Of a stretch of 9,351 bases of DNA, positions 1 to 6,012 are shown piece by piece. Within the stretch, counting starts at the first letter, position 1. Every line of letters starts with the position of its first letter. A program made the translations under genes and the position numbers. This stretch comes from JANLUX01 sp031366005 (GTDB lineage: Bacteria; Bacteroidota; Bacteroidia; AKYH767-A; OLB10), in contig JANLZB010000008.1 in the NCBI GenBank assembly GCA_031366005.1, positions 1 through 9,351 on the forward strand, read 5' to 3'. Under the pieces are notes generated by a model. It saw nothing but the letters and a program-made list of their open reading frames with translations. It was not told where the DNA came from and ran no database searches.

Positions 1-10
1 TGCTATGAAA

Positions 11-41
11 CAGATCGCTTCGTTCCTCGCGATGACGAATG
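11..41 (-). repeat. Dispersed REP-like repeat, one arm, at window edge
   Basis: Read on the minus strand this stretch contains GTCATCGCGAGGAACGAAGC followed by GATCTG. From memory this matches a very common family of intergenic repeats (GTCAT-n-GCGAGGA-CGAAGCGAT type) scattered through many Bacteroidota and some other genomes. It lies 13 nt past the stop codon of the prolyl isomerase gene and is more GC-rich than the surrounding intergenic DNA. Only one arm is seen; a second, inverted arm would lie before base 1. It is non-coding as far as can be seen. Family membership is recalled, not searched. Confidence 0.6.
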
Positions 42-54
42 TAAAAGAAAAATT

Positions 55-711
55 TTATTGAATCACTTTCACTTTCATCATTAAATCCTTAACAGGACGA
101 TCACCGGGAGCTGTTGGCACAGCAGCAATTTTATCCAATACATCTAAACCTTCAATCACTTCTCCATAAACAGTGTATCCCATATCTAAAAAGGGAACTC
201 CGCCAACAGTTGTATATGCTTTGCGTTGCTCGGGAGTAAATGTTTTTCCCATGTTATCCAATTCGGCATTGGTGTAAACTTTTCCCTGTGCAATATAAAA
301 CTGGCAACCGCTTGATGCCTTTGCAGGATTTTCAGTTCGTGCTGCACACAACGCACCTTTTTTATGAAACAATGCAGGATTAAATTCTGCCGGAACAGTA
401 TATCCAACATCACCGCCACCTAACATTTTACTGGCAGGTGCGCCCTTTGATTGTGGGTCACCACCTTGAATCATAAAACCTTTAATAACGCGATGAAATA
501 ACAAGCTGTCATAAAAACCTTCACGTGCAAGCTTTAAAAAGTTGTCGCGATGCTGAGGTGTTTCGTTATAGAGTTTCACCTTCATTGTGCCAAAATCAGT
601 AGTAATAGCTACGATGTGTTCTTTTTCCATGTTCTTTTTTGGAGTTGTTTGTGCAAATGTTACTGTAGTGCAGAGTAACAGGACAAGTGTTGTTAATTTT
701 ATACGATTCAT
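55..711 (-). CDS. Secreted cyclophilin-type peptidyl-prolyl cis-trans isomerase
   Basis: This protein catalyses cis-trans isomerisation of peptide bonds before proline and probably assists folding outside the cytoplasm. Residues 1-20 form a signal peptide (Lys-containing n-region, LLLCTTVTFAQ core and cleavage region). The cyclophilin domain covers about residues 33-218. It contains the active-site block FHRVIKGFMIQGGDP at 72-86 (catalytic Arg74, plus Phe79 and Gln82) and ASSGCQFYI at 132-140. A roughly 25-residue insertion (about 146-172) before the YGEVIEG motif (182-188) is, as I recall, frequent in Bacteroidota homologues. The length of 218 aa fits a single-domain exported cyclophilin. 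The ATG start is supported by the signal peptide directly after it. It is divergent from the lipoprotein gene at 821 with a 109-bp intergenic region, so it is probably monocistronic. Its exact client proteins are unknown. Confidence 0.93.
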   Translation of the reverse strand: MNRIKLTTLVLLLCTTVTFAQTTPKKNMEKEHIVAITTDFGTMKVKLYNETPQHRDNFLKLAREGFYDSLLFHRVIKGFMIQGGDPQSKGAPASKMLGGGDVGYTVPAEFNPALFHKKGALCAARTENPAKASSGCQFYIAQGKVYTNAELDNMGKTFTPEQRKAYTTVGGVPFLDMGYTVYGEVIEGLDVLDKIAAVPTAPGDRPVKDLMMKVKVIQ

Positions 712-820
712 TTTTTTTAGATACTTTTGAAGTGCTTAATTGAGTTGCAATAATAGGAAAAACGACTGAGGTAACTGAATGACATTAAGCTCCTTCATTG
801 ATAATTAACATTCTTATATA

Positions 821-1168
821 ATGCAAAAAATATTTGTTGCCTTCTTCATTTTGATAGTTGCCGGATTATGCTTCTCCTGCAAAAAAACAAAACCTGCCGA
901 GGCAAACGTTACTGTAGTTGATACCCTTAACCGGCCCATAGGTGGTGCCACTGTGGTGCTTCGTCAGGACAGTGTTGTGAATACTACTACCGGAGTAAGA
1001 GCTGATGTTTATCAGGAGAAAACAACCGGTGGCGATGGCATTGCACATTTTGAATTTGAATGGGAAGCGGTTTTAAATGTAGAAGTTTCCAAAGGTGCAT
1101 TAGCAGCCAAAGATTACATACGCCTTGAACAAAGTAAAACCGTTTCTAAAACAATTATTGCGAAGTAA
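821..1168 (+). CDS. Small putative lipoprotein with a beta-sandwich-like domain, function unknown
   Basis: This 115-aa protein starts with a hydrophobic signal segment (residues 4-18) ending in the lipobox-like LCFSC, so Cys20 is the likely lipidated residue. Lys-Lys follows at 21-22. The mature part (30-115) has an alternating pattern with VVDTLNRPIGGATVVLRQD (32-50) and a later G-D-G-I-A-x-F (71-77). This resembles the start of carboxypeptidase-regulatory-like or transthyretin-like beta-sandwich domains, which are common in Bacteroidota surface proteins. The similarity is a pattern judgement, not a search result. It is divergent from the prolyl isomerase and convergent with the next gene, their stop codons being only 3 nt apart, so it is likely transcribed alone. 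No specific function can be assigned; the envelope location is reasonably sure. Confidence 0.8.
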   Translation: MQKIFVAFFILIVAGLCFSCKKTKPAEANVTVVDTLNRPIGGATVVLRQDSVVNTTTGVRADVYQEKTTGGDGIAHFEFEWEAVLNVEVSKGALAAKDYIRLEQSKTVSKTIIAK

Positions 1169-1171
1169 GCT

Positions 1172-1525
1172 TTACGCTGATTCCGTTTTAAAATATTCAA
1201 TCACCGCCTGTTTTAATAAAAAATCCTGTTCGCCTAAAGTCATTCGTGGTAATGATTGTGTTTTTTCCCAGTGCGGCCATCCTTCATCATCAAGTCCTTT
1301 CAATTGATAATAACCATAAATACTTAGTAGCCTGCAGGTAGCAATGTGCATTAAATCCTGTTTCTGGTCTTTGGTAAATTTTTTAAATCCTATACCGAGT
1401 TCCTGCACTCCGATTAAAAACAATATACCTTGTAAATCAAGATCAGCATCAAACTGTTTCGATAGTTGATTCTGCAATTCCTCCCATTGCACTTTTAATT
1501 CTTCTACATTTTTTATGTGGAGCAT
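1172..1525 (-). CDS. Conserved hypothetical cytoplasmic protein (117 aa)
   Basis: I cannot name this protein. It has no signal peptide or membrane segment. The sequence looks mostly helical, with a charged amphipathic start (residues 5-26). A core block ILFLIGVQELGIGFKKFTK occupies 34-52, followed by DLMHIATCRLLSIYGYY (57-73) and DDEGWPHWE (79-87). From memory these blocks recur in uncharacterised Bacteroidota proteins of about the same length, so it is probably a real and conserved gene rather than a chance frame. Codon use looks like that of its neighbours. The stop lies 3 nt from that of the lipoprotein gene. A TAATTTTG box ends 4 nt before the ATG, suggesting a very short or absent leader. 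Confidence 0.8.
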   Translation of the reverse strand: MLHIKNVEELKVQWEELQNQLSKQFDADLDLQGILFLIGVQELGIGFKKFTKDQKQDLMHIATCRLLSIYGYYQLKGLDDEGWPHWEKTQSLPRMTLGEQDFLLKQAVIEYFKTESA

Positions 1526-1529
1526 TTTG

Positions 1530-1537
1530 CAAAATTA
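1530..1537 (-). promoter_or_regulatory. Candidate Bacteroidota -7 promoter box (TAATTTTG)
   Basis: On the minus strand TAATTTTG matches the Bacteroidota -7 consensus TAnnTTTG exactly. It is followed by CAAA and then the ATG of the 117-aa gene. If the box is used, transcription would begin at about the start codon, giving a leaderless mRNA. No clear TTG element at -33 was found. In AT-rich DNA such matches also arise by chance, so the call rests mainly on position. Confidence 0.35.
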
Positions 1538-1555
1538 ATTTAACTCCATTCCCTT

Positions 1556-1698
1556 TTGTCATTCTGAAAGAAACTTGTGAAATAGTAGAAAGAAGTTTAA
1601 GCTTTTAAAAGTGGTTGTTCAACGCTGTTGTACTAATAAACCTTCAAAGGACACCTTGCTTTTCACCACGATTGCACAAGTTTCTTTCAGAATGACAA
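1556..1698. repeat. 143-bp MITE/REP-like element with 24-bp perfect inverted ends
   Basis: The left arm (1556-1579, TTGTCATTCTGAAAGAAACT then TGTG) and the right arm (1675-1698) are perfect reverse complements over 24 bp, enclosing 95 bp. The interior holds the 10-bp palindrome CTTTTAAAAG (1602-1611) but no convincing gene. The outer sequence GTCATTCTGA resembles the outer end of common Bacteroidota dispersed repeats, and the arm at the window start also begins with GTCAT. No clear target-site duplication is visible next to the arms. The element fills most of the space between two divergent genes. It could be a miniature transposable element or a REP-type palindrome. Confidence 0.7.
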
Positions 1699-1721
1699 CA
1701 ATTTCTTCCAATTTTGCACGC

Positions 1722-2450
1722 ATGGTAAAAGGATGGCAGAAATGGTTATGGGGAGGATTGGGTTGGGCTGTAGGCGGTCCCATCGGAGCAATCATCGGTT
1801 TTGCATTAGGATCAATGACTGAAGGGCAAGGTGTTCAGTTTTATACTGCTGAAAATAATAAAGTAAATACACCGGGAGATTTTGGCTCAGCGCTTTTGGT
1901 ATTATGCGCTGCTTTAATGAAAGCAGATAACAAACTTTTGAAAAGCGAACTTGATTTCGTAAAACAATTTTTCGTGCGGCAGTTTGGTGTTGAAAGCACT
2001 CAACAACGCATGTTGCTATTCCGCGAAATTTTAAAACAGGATATTCCGCTTCAACCTGTATGTTTTCAAATCCGTCAGCATATTGATTATTCATCAAGAT
2101 TAGAATTGATGCATTTACTTTTTGGTTTGGCTAATGCCGATGGAAATGTGAATGAAGACGAATTAAATGTTTTAAAACAGATTGGTGATTACATAGAAAT
2201 TCTTTCTGCTGATTTTCTTTCATTACAGGCAATGTTTGTGAAAGACAAAAAAGCTGCTTATCAGATTTTAGAGATTGAGGAAAATGTAAATGTTGAAGAG
2301 GTAAAAAAAGCATATCGCAAAATGGCAATGAAATATCATCCTGACAAAGTGCATCATTTAGGCCCCGAGTTTCAGAAAGACGCACAAGAAAAATTTCGTA
2401 AGATTAATGAAGCGTATGAAATGATTAAGAAAGAACGGGGAATTGCTTGA
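1722..2450 (+). CDS. Membrane-anchored TerB/J-domain co-chaperone (DjlA-like)
   Basis: A 242-aa co-chaperone that likely stimulates a DnaK-type Hsp70. From the ATG at 1722, residues 8-31 form a glycine-rich hydrophobic segment (WLWGGLGWAVGGPIGAIIGF) probably inserting in the membrane. Residues about 53-168 are an all-helical TerB-like domain containing LCAALMKAD (61-69) and LLFGLANADGNVNEDEL (132-148). Residues about 178-242 are a J-domain with the essential HPD motif at 206-208 inside YRKMAMKYHPDK. The order anchor-TerB-J matches the DjlA type. The frame is open back to a GTG at 1611, but those 37 extra codons run through the inverted repeat and are not protein-like. The ATG at 1722, directly before the membrane segment, is therefore preferred. 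CAATTTTG ends 5 nt before this ATG. The specific client process is unknown. Confidence 0.9.
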   Translation: MVKGWQKWLWGGLGWAVGGPIGAIIGFALGSMTEGQGVQFYTAENNKVNTPGDFGSALLVLCAALMKADNKLLKSELDFVKQFFVRQFGVESTQQRMLLFREILKQDIPLQPVCFQIRQHIDYSSRLELMHLLFGLANADGNVNEDELNVLKQIGDYIEILSADFLSLQAMFVKDKKAAYQILEIEENVNVEEVKKAYRKMAMKYHPDKVHHLGPEFQKDAQEKFRKINEAYEMIKKERGIA

Positions 2451-2480
2451 TGTGCTGATGAAAAGATGTGCTGATGTGCT
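2449..2480 (+). repeat. Degenerate 8-bp tandem repeat (GATGTGCT) starting within a stop codon
   Basis: GATGTGCT occurs at 2449-2456, 2465-2472 and 2473-2480, with the interrupted unit GATGAAAA between and AATG after. The first copy overlaps the last two bases of the TGA stop of the J-domain gene. A second stutter follows at 2515-2545, built from GATTCGTAA, TATTCGTTAC and TGATTCGTTA. The rest of the gap to 2558 shows nothing else recognisable. Confidence 0.7.
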
Positions 2481-2558
2481 AATGGAAAAAATATGTTGAT
2501 TAGGTTAACTGAGTTGATTCGTAATATTCGTTACTGATTCGTTAATTAGTATGCATCA

Positions 2559-3071
2559 ATGAACTATCTTGATATCATAATTGCCATTCCGCTTTTGTGG
2601 GGAGCTTGGAAAGGTTTTCAAAAAGGATTGATTTTTGAAATTGCCATGATTATCGGTTTGATACTTGGATTTTATATTGCATTTAAGTTTTTGCATTACT
2701 TTGAACTTATCGTCTCAAAATATATCAGCAGCAGCGGAAATTTTTTACCTTACTTAACTTTCTTTCTTGTTTTTATTTCGGTGATTGTGCTCATGATACT
2801 GCTTGCAAAATTGCTGGAAGGAATTTTAAAAATAACTGCATTGAATACATTCAATAAAATTGCAGGTGCAGTTTTCGGAATTATAAAATTTGCTTTGGTA
2901 CTTAGTTTTCTTCTTGCTCTTTTAAAACCTGTTGATTTACGGATGGGCTTAATTACTCAACAAACAAAAAACGAATCCTTTTTGTATAACCGAGTTCTTA
3001 ATATATCGCATTATTTATTTCCAGCATTACAGGATGTGAAAAAAGAGTTTCAGCATAGGGTTGGAAGTTAG
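2559..3071 (+). CDS. cvpA: CvpA-family integral membrane protein
   Basis: A 170-aa inner-membrane protein of the CvpA (colicin V production) family. The N-terminal block MNYLDIIIAIPLLWGAWKGF is typical: a first helix ending in a Gly-x-Trp-x-Gly-like motif and then KGLI. Hydrophobic segments lie at about 4-16, 24-44, 65-88 and 102-123, consistent with four membrane helices, followed by a soluble tail. The length is usual for the family (about 160-200 aa). Family members have been linked to colicin V secretion, biofilm formation and envelope stress, but the molecular role is not settled. The gene lies downstream of the J-domain gene after a 108-bp repeat-bearing gap and converges on pgk with 43 bp between them. 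The start follows the family's N-terminus. Confidence 0.88.
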   Translation: MNYLDIIIAIPLLWGAWKGFQKGLIFEIAMIIGLILGFYIAFKFLHYFELIVSKYISSSGNFLPYLTFFLVFISVIVLMILLAKLLEGILKITALNTFNKIAGAVFGIIKFALVLSFLLALLKPVDLRMGLITQQTKNESFLYNRVLNISHYLFPALQDVKKEFQHRVGS

Positions 3072-3113
3072 TTGACTGGGACTGCCGCTGCTAACTGCCT
3101 ACTGCCGACTTCT
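3072..3113 (+). repeat. Degenerate heptamer repeat (AACTGCC-like) between convergent stops
   Basis: Directly after the TAG stop of the CvpA gene the sequence reads in 7-bp steps: TTGACTG, GGACTGC, CGCTGCT, AACTGCC, TACTGCC, GACTTCT. It stops one base before the pgk stop codon. It therefore fills the whole convergent gap and leaves no room for a classical GC hairpin with T-run terminator. The repeat is degenerate and more GC-rich than most intergenic DNA here. Confidence 0.65.
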
Positions 3114-3114
3114 T

Positions 3115-4335
3115 CTAATTCTCCATCACCATCTTCACTCCCGGCAATTCTTTTCCTTCCATGTATTCAAGTAAAGCGCCACCACCGGTTGATACATAGC
3201 TAACTTTATCTGCCAGGCCAAACTGATTAATTGCAGCAGCAGAGTCTCCTCCACCAATTAAAGAGAACGCACCGTTAGCAGTTGCTTTAACAATCGCATT
3301 GGCAATTTCTTTTGTTCCTTTTTCAAACTTTGGCATTTCAAAAACGCCCATGGGTCCGTTCCATAAAATGGTTTTTGATTGAAGAATTATTTCGGTAAAA
3401 TCTTTAATTGCTTTTTCTCCAATGTCCAAACCCATCCATCCATCAGGTATATTCATGTTATCGCTTAAAGAAGTATTTGCATCCTTATCAAATTTATCTC
3501 CAAGCACTGAATCAGGAGGTAATAATAAATTCACTCCTTTTTCTTTTGCACGATTCATAATTTTTAAAGCAAGATCAAGTTTATCTTCTTCCACTAACGA
3601 ACTTCCGACCTTTCCTCCTTTAGCTTTAAAAAACGTGTAAGCCATTGCTCCTCCAATAATCAAATGATCCACTTTATCCATTAACCGTTCAATGATCAAA
3701 ATCTTATCACTCACTTTTGCTCCACCCATAATTGCTGTATATGGTTTCTGTGGATTGTTTAAAACACGGTCAACGTTTTGTAATTCACCAGCCATCACAT
3801 AACCAAAAAAACTTTTTCCTTTAAAGTATTTTGCAATTACAGCGGTGGAGGCATGTGCACGGTGAGCTGTACCGAAAGCATCATTCACATAAACATCTCC
3901 TAAAGCAGCTAACTTTTGGGCAAATGCTTCATCCCCTTTTTCTTCTTCTTTATAAAAGCGAAGGTTCTCAAGCAGCAAAACTTCACCTGGTTTTAAATTC
4001 TTCGCCATTTCATCAGCAGTGTTTCCAATGCAATCATCAGCAAACTGAACATTTACATTAAGCAATTCAGATGTTTTTTTCACTGTATGACGCAGTGTAA
4101 ATTTTTCTTTGTCAATACTTCCATCTTCTTTTAATTTTTTCAACGGTCTTCCCAAATGGCTCATCAGTATAGTGCTTCCTCCATCTTTCAGAATTTTATT
4201 AATAGTGGGTATTACAGCCCTTATCCGGTTATCATCAGTAATATTAAATTGCTTGTCAAACGGCACATTAAAATCAACGCGTACAAGTGCTTTTTTGTCT
4301 GAGAAATTAATATTATCAATAGTTTTTAGTTGCAT
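3115..4335 (-). CDS. pgk: Phosphoglycerate kinase
   Basis: This cytoplasmic glycolytic enzyme transfers phosphate between 1,3-bisphosphoglycerate and ADP, yielding 3-phosphoglycerate and ATP; the reaction is reversible in gluconeogenesis. At 406 aa it has the usual bacterial length, with both Rossmann-like lobes. N-lobe landmarks are the signature RVDFNVP (19-25), SHLGRP (59-64), LLLENLRFYKEEEKGD (120-135) and NDAFGTAHRAHAS (151-163). C-lobe landmarks are GGAKVSDK (204-211), WNGPMGVFE (325-333), GGGDSAAA (361-368) and VSTGGGA (381-387). No key residue appears to be missing. The nucleotidyltransferase gene ends only 17 bp upstream on the same strand, so the two may share a transcript. The start agrees with the family's N-terminus. 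Confidence 0.98.
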   Translation of the reverse strand: MQLKTIDNINFSDKKALVRVDFNVPFDKQFNITDDNRIRAVIPTINKILKDGGSTILMSHLGRPLKKLKEDGSIDKEKFTLRHTVKKTSELLNVNVQFADDCIGNTADEMAKNLKPGEVLLLENLRFYKEEEKGDEAFAQKLAALGDVYVNDAFGTAHRAHASTAVIAKYFKGKSFFGYVMAGELQNVDRVLNNPQKPYTAIMGGAKVSDKILIIERLMDKVDHLIIGGAMAYTFFKAKGGKVGSSLVEEDKLDLALKIMNRAKEKGVNLLLPPDSVLGDKFDKDANTSLSDNMNIPDGWMGLDIGEKAIKDFTEIILQSKTILWNGPMGVFEMPKFEKGTKEIANAIVKATANGAFSLIGGGDSAAAINQFGLADKVSYVSTGGGALLEYMEGKELPGVKMVMEN

Positions 4336-4352
4336 AATATCTTTACAAATAA

Positions 4353-4664
4353 TTATAATACTTTAATTCCTGTTCGTTTTATTTCGTTTATGAAAGGATC
4401 ATCTGAATTGAATTCTTCAGTATTGAAATGATGAACTTCAACATCCGGAAACATATAATTAATCAATGCAGTTTGTTTGGTGTTAACTATAATATTTTTC
4501 CCAAAAGAGTCTGCAATTAAAGCTAAATCAATATCCGAATTAATTGTCGCATTACCTTTTGCAAATGATCCGAAAAGAAATGCTTCAGAAACAGGAATCC
4601 CCCGCTCTAAACAAGTTTCGGTAAATTTTCTGGCTATTTCTGTTGCATTAGTTCTATTAACCAT
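4353..4664 (-). CDS. Solitary MNT-type nucleotidyltransferase-fold protein
   Basis: A 103-aa minimal nucleotidyltransferase (Pol-beta superfamily, MNT type). The motif GSFAKGNATINSDIDLALI spans 32-50: Gly32-Ser33, Gly37, and the metal-binding pair Asp44 and Asp46. A third acidic residue is probably within DVEVHHF (74-80). Family members transfer a nucleotide to a protein or small molecule; paired with HEPN toxins, MntA antitoxins AMPylate their partner. No HEPN-like gene is seen on either side, so this one stands alone or its partner is elsewhere. It lies 17 bp upstream of pgk on the same strand and is divergent from holB. The ATG start gives a sensible N-terminal helix. A TATTTTTG box lies about 40 nt upstream. 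Substrate unknown. Confidence 0.85.
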   Translation of the reverse strand: MVNRTNATEIARKFTETCLERGIPVSEAFLFGSFAKGNATINSDIDLALIADSFGKNIIVNTKQTALINYMFPDVEVHHFNTEEFNSDDPFINEIKRTGIKVL

Positions 4665-4703
4665 TTCTGTTGTTTTTTAGTAGCGGCTTATCATCCTTCG
4701 ATA

Positions 4704-4711
4704 CAAAAATA
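4704..4711 (-). promoter_or_regulatory. Candidate -7 promoter box for the nucleotidyltransferase-pgk unit
   Basis: On the minus strand the sequence TATTTTTG matches the Bacteroidota -7 consensus TAnnTTTG. It would place the transcription start about 30-35 nt before the nucleotidyltransferase ATG. The 10 bases 4704-4713 are the exact reverse complement of 4767-4776, which carries the matching box facing holB. No good -33 TTG was found, so the call is tentative. Confidence 0.4.
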
Positions 4712-4768
4712 TAATATCTGAATTGTTAATAGTGGCTTAAAAAAATGGTGACTGTAAATCTTTAGATA

Positions 4769-4776
4769 TATTTTTG
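4769..4776 (+). promoter_or_regulatory. Candidate -7 promoter box for holB (TATTTTTG)
   Basis: TATTTTTG matches the Bacteroidota -7 consensus and ends 4 nt before the holB ATG. If it is functional, the holB mRNA would start at or next to the start codon. The box mirrors the one at 4704-4711 on the other strand. No clear -33 TTG lies at the expected distance. Confidence 0.4.
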
Positions 4777-4780
4777 TCTT

Positions 4781-5929
4781 ATGCTTTTTAAAGAGGTCAT
4801 TGGCCAGAGAGAAGTTAAAGATAGACTCATTCAATCGTATCGTGATGGACGTTTAAGTCACGCACAACTTTTGTCAGGACCCGAAGGATCAGGTGTGTTT
4901 CCGCTTGCATTGGCTTTTGCTCAATATATCACTTGTGAAAACCCTGGTGAAACGGATAGTTGTGGCACCTGTACTTCATGTGCTAAAAATGCTAAAATGG
5001 TTCATCCCGATGTGCATTATTCTTTTCCTGTTGCCACAGTTCGTGACGTTAAGAAACCAAAGAGCCTTGATTTTATGCCTGAGTTCCGGCAAACCGTTTT
5101 AGAAAATCCTTACCTGGATCTGAATGATTGGTTTGGAGAATTAGATACGGAAAACAAGCAAGGTTTTATGTCAGTGGAAGAAAGTGCTGATATAAATAGG
5201 AAATTAAATCTGAAGAGTTTTGAGTCTGAGTTTCGTATTTTGTTAATGTGGATGCCCGAAAAAATGAGAACAGAGGCAGCCAATAAACTTTTAAAAATTA
5301 TTGAAGAACCGCCTGAGAAAACCATATTTCTTTTAGCCACTGAAAATCGCGACCAGCTTTTGCCAACCATTTTATCGCGTTTGCAAATGATTAAAGTAAA
5401 ACGAATTGCAGATGCAGAAATTCAACATACTTTGCAAACACAATATCAGCTGAGCGAAGAAAATGCACGCACCATTGCTCATTTATGCGAAGGCAATTTT
5501 CATACTGCACAATCTCTTGCGCAACAGGAACAGGGATCTGACAGGTTCGAAAAACAATTTCTTGACTGGATGCGTTTATGTTTCAATCCATATAAAGGCA
5601 CTTCTAAGTTATTAAGCTGGGTGGATGAAAAAAGCAAGATTGGACGCGAGCAGCAAAAAAGTTTTTTGCAATGCTGTATTCAAACCATCAGAGAATGTAT
5701 GATCATGCAATTGAATGAAAGCCGGCTGATCCGATGGGATGAACAGCAGTTCAGTACATTAAAAGATTTCGTTCGTTTTATAACGCCTTCCAATATTCAC
5801 AATCTCACCGAAGCGCTCAACAACGCTTGTTATCACATAGAACGCCAGGCCAATCCCAAAATTTTATTCTTAAATTTGTCCTTGCAGATTCATGTAATGC
5901 TACATGAGAAACAAGCTGCAGCAGTTTGA
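4781..5929 (+). CDS. holB: DNA polymerase III delta' subunit
   Basis: This is a clamp-loader subunit of the replicative polymerase that helps load the sliding clamp on primed DNA. The 382-aa protein begins MLFKEVIGQREVKDRLIQS, the usual delta' start. The AAA+ region has a degenerate P-loop GPEGSGVF (33-40), where the lysine is replaced by Val39; loss of nucleotide binding is typical of delta'. Four cysteines at 52, 61, 64 and 67 form the expected zinc-binding module. The box KLLKIIEEPPE (169-179) and the arginine-finger region LPTILSRLQ (194-202) follow. Arg200 is present, but the classic SRC cysteine is Leu201. Residues from about 215 form the lid and C-terminal helical collar. It is the first gene of a plus-strand run with ricT and gldH and has a candidate promoter immediately upstream. 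Confidence 0.95.
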   Translation: MLFKEVIGQREVKDRLIQSYRDGRLSHAQLLSGPEGSGVFPLALAFAQYITCENPGETDSCGTCTSCAKNAKMVHPDVHYSFPVATVRDVKKPKSLDFMPEFRQTVLENPYLDLNDWFGELDTENKQGFMSVEESADINRKLNLKSFESEFRILLMWMPEKMRTEAANKLLKIIEEPPEKTIFLLATENRDQLLPTILSRLQMIKVKRIADAEIQHTLQTQYQLSEENARTIAHLCEGNFHTAQSLAQQEQGSDRFEKQFLDWMRLCFNPYKGTSKLLSWVDEKSKIGREQQKSFLQCCIQTIRECMIMQLNESRLIRWDEQQFSTLKDFVRFITPSNIHNLTEALNNACYHIERQANPKILFLNLSLQIHVMLHEKQAAAV

Positions 5930-6001
5930 AGTTTAAAGTATAAAGTTTAAAGTTAATTTCCGGAACTTTAAATCAAACTTTAAACTTTAGACTTTAAACT
6001 T
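5929..6001. repeat. Heptamer (AAGTTTA) array folded as a long AT-rich palindrome
   Basis: The left arm 5929-5954 is built from 7-bp units (AAGTTTA, AAGTATA, AAGTTTA, AAGTT). It pairs with 5976-6001 over 26 positions with one mismatch (5940/5990). The 21-nt loop contains the palindrome TTCCGGAA (5958-5965). The array begins on the last base of the holB stop codon and ends 11 nt before the ricT ATG. As RNA it would form a long A-U-rich hairpin between the two genes. It lacks the GC stem and T-run of a standard terminator; it could act as a processing, stability or attenuation element, or be a mobile palindrome. Confidence 0.75.
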
Positions 6002-6012
6002 TAATCACGGTT

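Noticed and set aside
186..419. Frame opposite or shifted to the prolyl isomerase gene, and similar frames inside pgk, holB, ricT and others
   Set aside because: They lie wholly within well-supported genes in other frames and show no recognisable domain or sensible composition.
722..729. TACTTTTG as a promoter for the lipoprotein gene
   Set aside because: It matches the -7 consensus but lies about 90 nt upstream with no TTG at a suitable -33 distance, and chance matches are expected at this base composition.
1611..1721. A 37-codon N-terminal extension of the J-domain protein from a GTG at 1611
   Set aside because: It runs through the right arm of the inverted repeat, is not protein-like, and the family's glycine-rich membrane segment begins right after the ATG at 1722.
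2449..2545. CRISPR array
   Set aside because: The repeats are only 8-10 bp, degenerate and without regular unique spacers; no cas genes are present.
3072..3114. Bidirectional terminator between the CvpA gene and pgk
   Set aside because: No stem with a T-run on either strand is visible; the gap is filled by the heptamer stutter.
4353..4664. HEPN/MNT toxin-antitoxin system
   Set aside because: Only the MNT half is present; neither neighbour (pgk, holB) is a HEPN protein, and no small helical HEPN frame with an RxxxxH motif was noticed nearby.
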